Shown: one piece after another, positions 25,157 to 26,295 of the stretch
Position numbering within the stretch: position 1 is the stretch's first letter
Layout: the number at the start of each line of letters is the position of its first letter
Assembly (NCBI GenBank): GCA_910579935.1
Contig: CAJTVQ010000052.1
Span: 1 to 26,295, forward strand
Source: an uncultured Lachnospiraceae bacterium
GTDB taxonomy: Bacteria; Bacillota; Clostridia; Lachnospirales; Lachnospiraceae
DNA: 26,295 bases
Direction of reading: 5' to 3'
The notes under the pieces: model-generated
The model's database searches: none
Told to the model about the DNA's origin: nothing
Seen by the model: the letters and a program-made list of their open reading frames with translations, nothing else
Position numbers and translations under genes: made by a program

Positions 25157-25468
25157 CTACTGGTTTTCTGTCTTCAGTTCCTTAAAAATAAATATCAACC
25201 TATCCATGATTACTTCAATTGTTTCTATTCCTAAACCATTCAATATCCACCACATATTAATATATTCAACAGAATCCGCGCCTAAAAATATCTGTATATA
25301 CCCAACTATGCTAATTATCATCCAACTAAATCCCGTATAGCATGCAAAAACATTTACATATCGTGCCATAAAACAACATTTTGATGAAAAGGGAAATACT
25401 ATATGCACAAACCAGCCCGGCAGCCTTTGAATTTCTATAAGCTTTGAATATACTTCATGATGTATCAT
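25157..25468 (-). CDS. Small membrane protein, rearranged duplicate (copy 2)
   Basis: This 103-residue protein shares most of its length with the 154-residue protein at 22845. LPGWFVHIVFPFSSKCCF, ARYVNVFACYTGFSWMIISI and the INMWWILNGLGIET segment are nearly identical. The N-terminus (MIHHEVYSKLIEIQ) differs. The C-terminus (MDRLIFIFKELKTENQ) comes from DNA that is downstream of the stop in the other copy. A deletion of about 140 bases thus joined the middle of the gene to its 3' flank. The ATG overlaps the previous stop as ATGA, so translation is coupled. It keeps two hydrophobic segments and may no longer be functional. Confidence 0.5.
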   Translation of the reverse strand: MIHHEVYSKLIEIQRLPGWFVHIVFPFSSKCCFMARYVNVFACYTGFSWMIISIVGYIQIFLGADSVEYINMWWILNGLGIETIEVIMDRLIFIFKELKTENQ

Positions 25469-25932
25469 TTTATCTTTTTATAAATTATAAAGAAAAAAAC
25501 AAATAAAAATATAAGATACCCTGTTATAATTATTGATAAAATAATTATTCCCACCCATGATACGAATGCCTGCCCCCAGCTTATTTTTGTCATTTCATGT
25601 AATGCTTCTTTGATAAAGCCAAACAACCCGCCTATAAAACAAAAAAGTATAAACAGCAACATCCATGCAGTATTTAGGTCTGTCCAATTGCATAACCTGC
25701 AAACAGTTAATTTCAAACCATAAAATATTATATCGCCTGCTATTAAATATCCCGCTATTATGCTTAGCGCTATTTGTACATTCTCTCTGCCAAGCATGGG
25801 AAATAGTATTTTCCTTAATAATACTGGTAACTTTACCTCAAGTCCCTTCTCTGGGACTTTTGCCAATGCGTATACACACACATACATTATGGAGGAATAT
25901 AAAATTATAAAATATTTTTTTTCTAAAAACAT
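25465..25932 (-). CDS. Multi-pass membrane protein, unknown
   Basis: This 155-residue protein is taken from the ATG at 25930-25932, which has GAGG 5 bases upstream. An ATG 27 bases earlier has no good ribosome site. About four hydrophobic segments are visible (YFIILYSSIMYVCVYAL, IALSIIAGYLIAGDIIFYGL, WMLLFILFCFIGGLFGFI, VSWVGIIILSIIITGYLIFL and onward). The layout, with a PVLLRKILFPML-type segment before a membrane helix, faintly resembles the small membrane proteins at 22845 and 25157. Its stop overlaps the start of the 103-residue gene by ATGA. It is the first intact gene in the transcription direction. It could be an immunity protein; nothing shows this directly. Confidence 0.55.
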   Translation of the reverse strand: MFLEKKYFIILYSSIMYVCVYALAKVPEKGLEVKLPVLLRKILFPMLGRENVQIALSIIAGYLIAGDIIFYGLKLTVCRLCNWTDLNTAWMLLFILFCFIGGLFGFIKEALHEMTKISWGQAFVSWVGIIILSIIITGYLIFLFVFFFIIYKKIK

Positions 25933-26105
25933 ATCTTCCTCTTTCTGCTTCATTTTCATCTATTACTAACAATCTTTGACGACGATGTAGTGGAATTGTC
26001 CATAAATTTTAATGATGCAATTGGTGTGAAACAGGCAGCCCAATATTATAATAAGACTAAACAAACCCCATTAAATTAAATTGAAGAATATAATAAACTT
26101 CCCCG

Positions 26106-26196
26106 GTGCAAGCACTCAAACGCCACAAGGGTGTTTGCCTCCTGCTTCGCAGGAGCGTGGTATTAGCCCCAACCTCGCTACACTCGGTGCTAGTAC
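26106..26196. repeat. Cluster of hairpins beside the IS630-like end
   Basis: Four palindromes stand in a row: GTGC-AA-GCAC (26106-26115); CAAACGCC/GGTGTTTG (26117-26137, one G-T pair); CTCCTGC-TTC-GCAGGAG (26139-26155, perfect); and an 11-position stem (26160-26170 with 26186-26196, one mismatch and one G-T). The GC content is far above the AT-rich surroundings. They may be part of the insertion-sequence end, a terminator for its transposase, or a REP-like element. The gap 25960-26218 otherwise holds only a TATAAT-like box on the minus strand (26045-26050) with no good -35. Confidence 0.5.
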
Positions 26197-26218
26197 AGCG
26201 TTACTTAAATATCAGTGA

Positions 26219-26295
26219 TTAAATTGCTAATGGTATCCCAGCATATGTCCACTTAAATGGGTGTGCCGTAAGATTGTATTGTTCAATAAACCGCA
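26219..26295 (-). mobile_element. C-terminal end of an IS630-like transposase (partial)
   Basis: A frame entering from the window edge reads RFIEQYNLTAHPFKWTYAGI and ends PLAI and a stop. The pattern FI-x-x-YN-x-x-A-x-PF-x-WTY-x-G-x-PL is the typical C-terminus of IS630-family DDE transposases. Only 24 residues are inside the window, so completeness cannot be judged. Confidence 0.7.

Larger units (their letters stand above)
22791..25432. repeat. Duplicated membrane-protein segment (direct repeat, two copies)
   Basis: DNA at 22791-22855 matches 25141-25205 (shared core CTACTGGTTTTCTGTCTTCA). DNA at about 22993-23210 matches about 25206-25430. In the second copy the 137 or so bases between these blocks are absent, with the join at a short shared CAT. 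The blocks are nearly identical, so the duplication is fairly recent. The repeat flanks an interval holding the 71-residue gene and immunity-like copies B, C and D. Confidence 0.75.

Noticed and set aside
1..26295. tRNA, rRNA, riboswitch or CRISPR elements
   Set aside because: No cloverleaf with a GTTCRA-type loop, no rRNA-like block and no conserved riboswitch core was noticed by eye on either strand.

Overview
The window looks like a toxin-delivery and immunity locus from a low-to-moderate-GC Firmicute, most likely a gut clostridium of the Lachnospiraceae type. This is inferred from the strong AGGAGG-like ribosome binding sites, the DUF4280/RHS/VgrG/DcrB-type gene set and the AT-rich immunity genes. 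No marker gene fixes the species. Every convincing gene lies on the minus strand, so transcription runs from high to low coordinates. Both edges carry insertion-sequence material: the C-terminus of an IS630-like transposase at the right edge and an almost complete IS200-type element at the left edge.

In order of transcription: (1) 26295-25960 holds the IS630-like transposase end and a cluster of short palindromes. (2) 25932-22314 is an immunity island. It holds three small multi-pass membrane proteins (two share a duplicated segment), a small cysteine-containing orphan, four small membrane-anchored proteins of one family ending in an RRD-x-G-type motif (NTF2-fold-immunity-like), and at least three decayed remnants of that family. 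(3) 22292-16768 is a tightly packed four-gene module: a 443-aa protein and a 229-aa protein that overlap by ATGA, a large Hsp70/actin-fold ATPase with an N-terminal SAP-like helical segment, and a 270-aa baseplate-like protein. I read these as assembly or baseplate parts of a contractile-injection-like machine. No tube, sheath or AAA+ recycling ATPase is visible.

(4) 16702-11822 is the first giant PAAR-like (DUF4280) RHS protein, ending in a DUF4474-type tail. It is followed by a tandem array of four related lipoprotein genes (three intact, one decayed) that resemble DUF5104 and are the best candidates for its immunity proteins. (5) 9513-7387 holds a DcrB/DUF1795-like (Eag-type) chaperone and a VgrG-like spike. 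(6) 7325-2319 is a second PAAR-like RHS protein with an unrelated, glycine-rich, AT-rich tail that I cannot name. It overlaps a 356-aa two-segment membrane protein, probably its immunity protein, followed by a second small membrane protein. (7) 471-13 is the IS200-type transposase.

Working model (inference): the VgrG spike carries the RHS proteins through their PAAR-like N-termini, the DcrB-like protein loads at least one of them, and the four-gene module supplies baseplate and assembly functions. Variable RHS tails and membrane or lipoprotein immunity genes are exchanged by recombination. That exchange would explain the orphan, mosaic and decayed immunity genes on both sides of the conserved genes.
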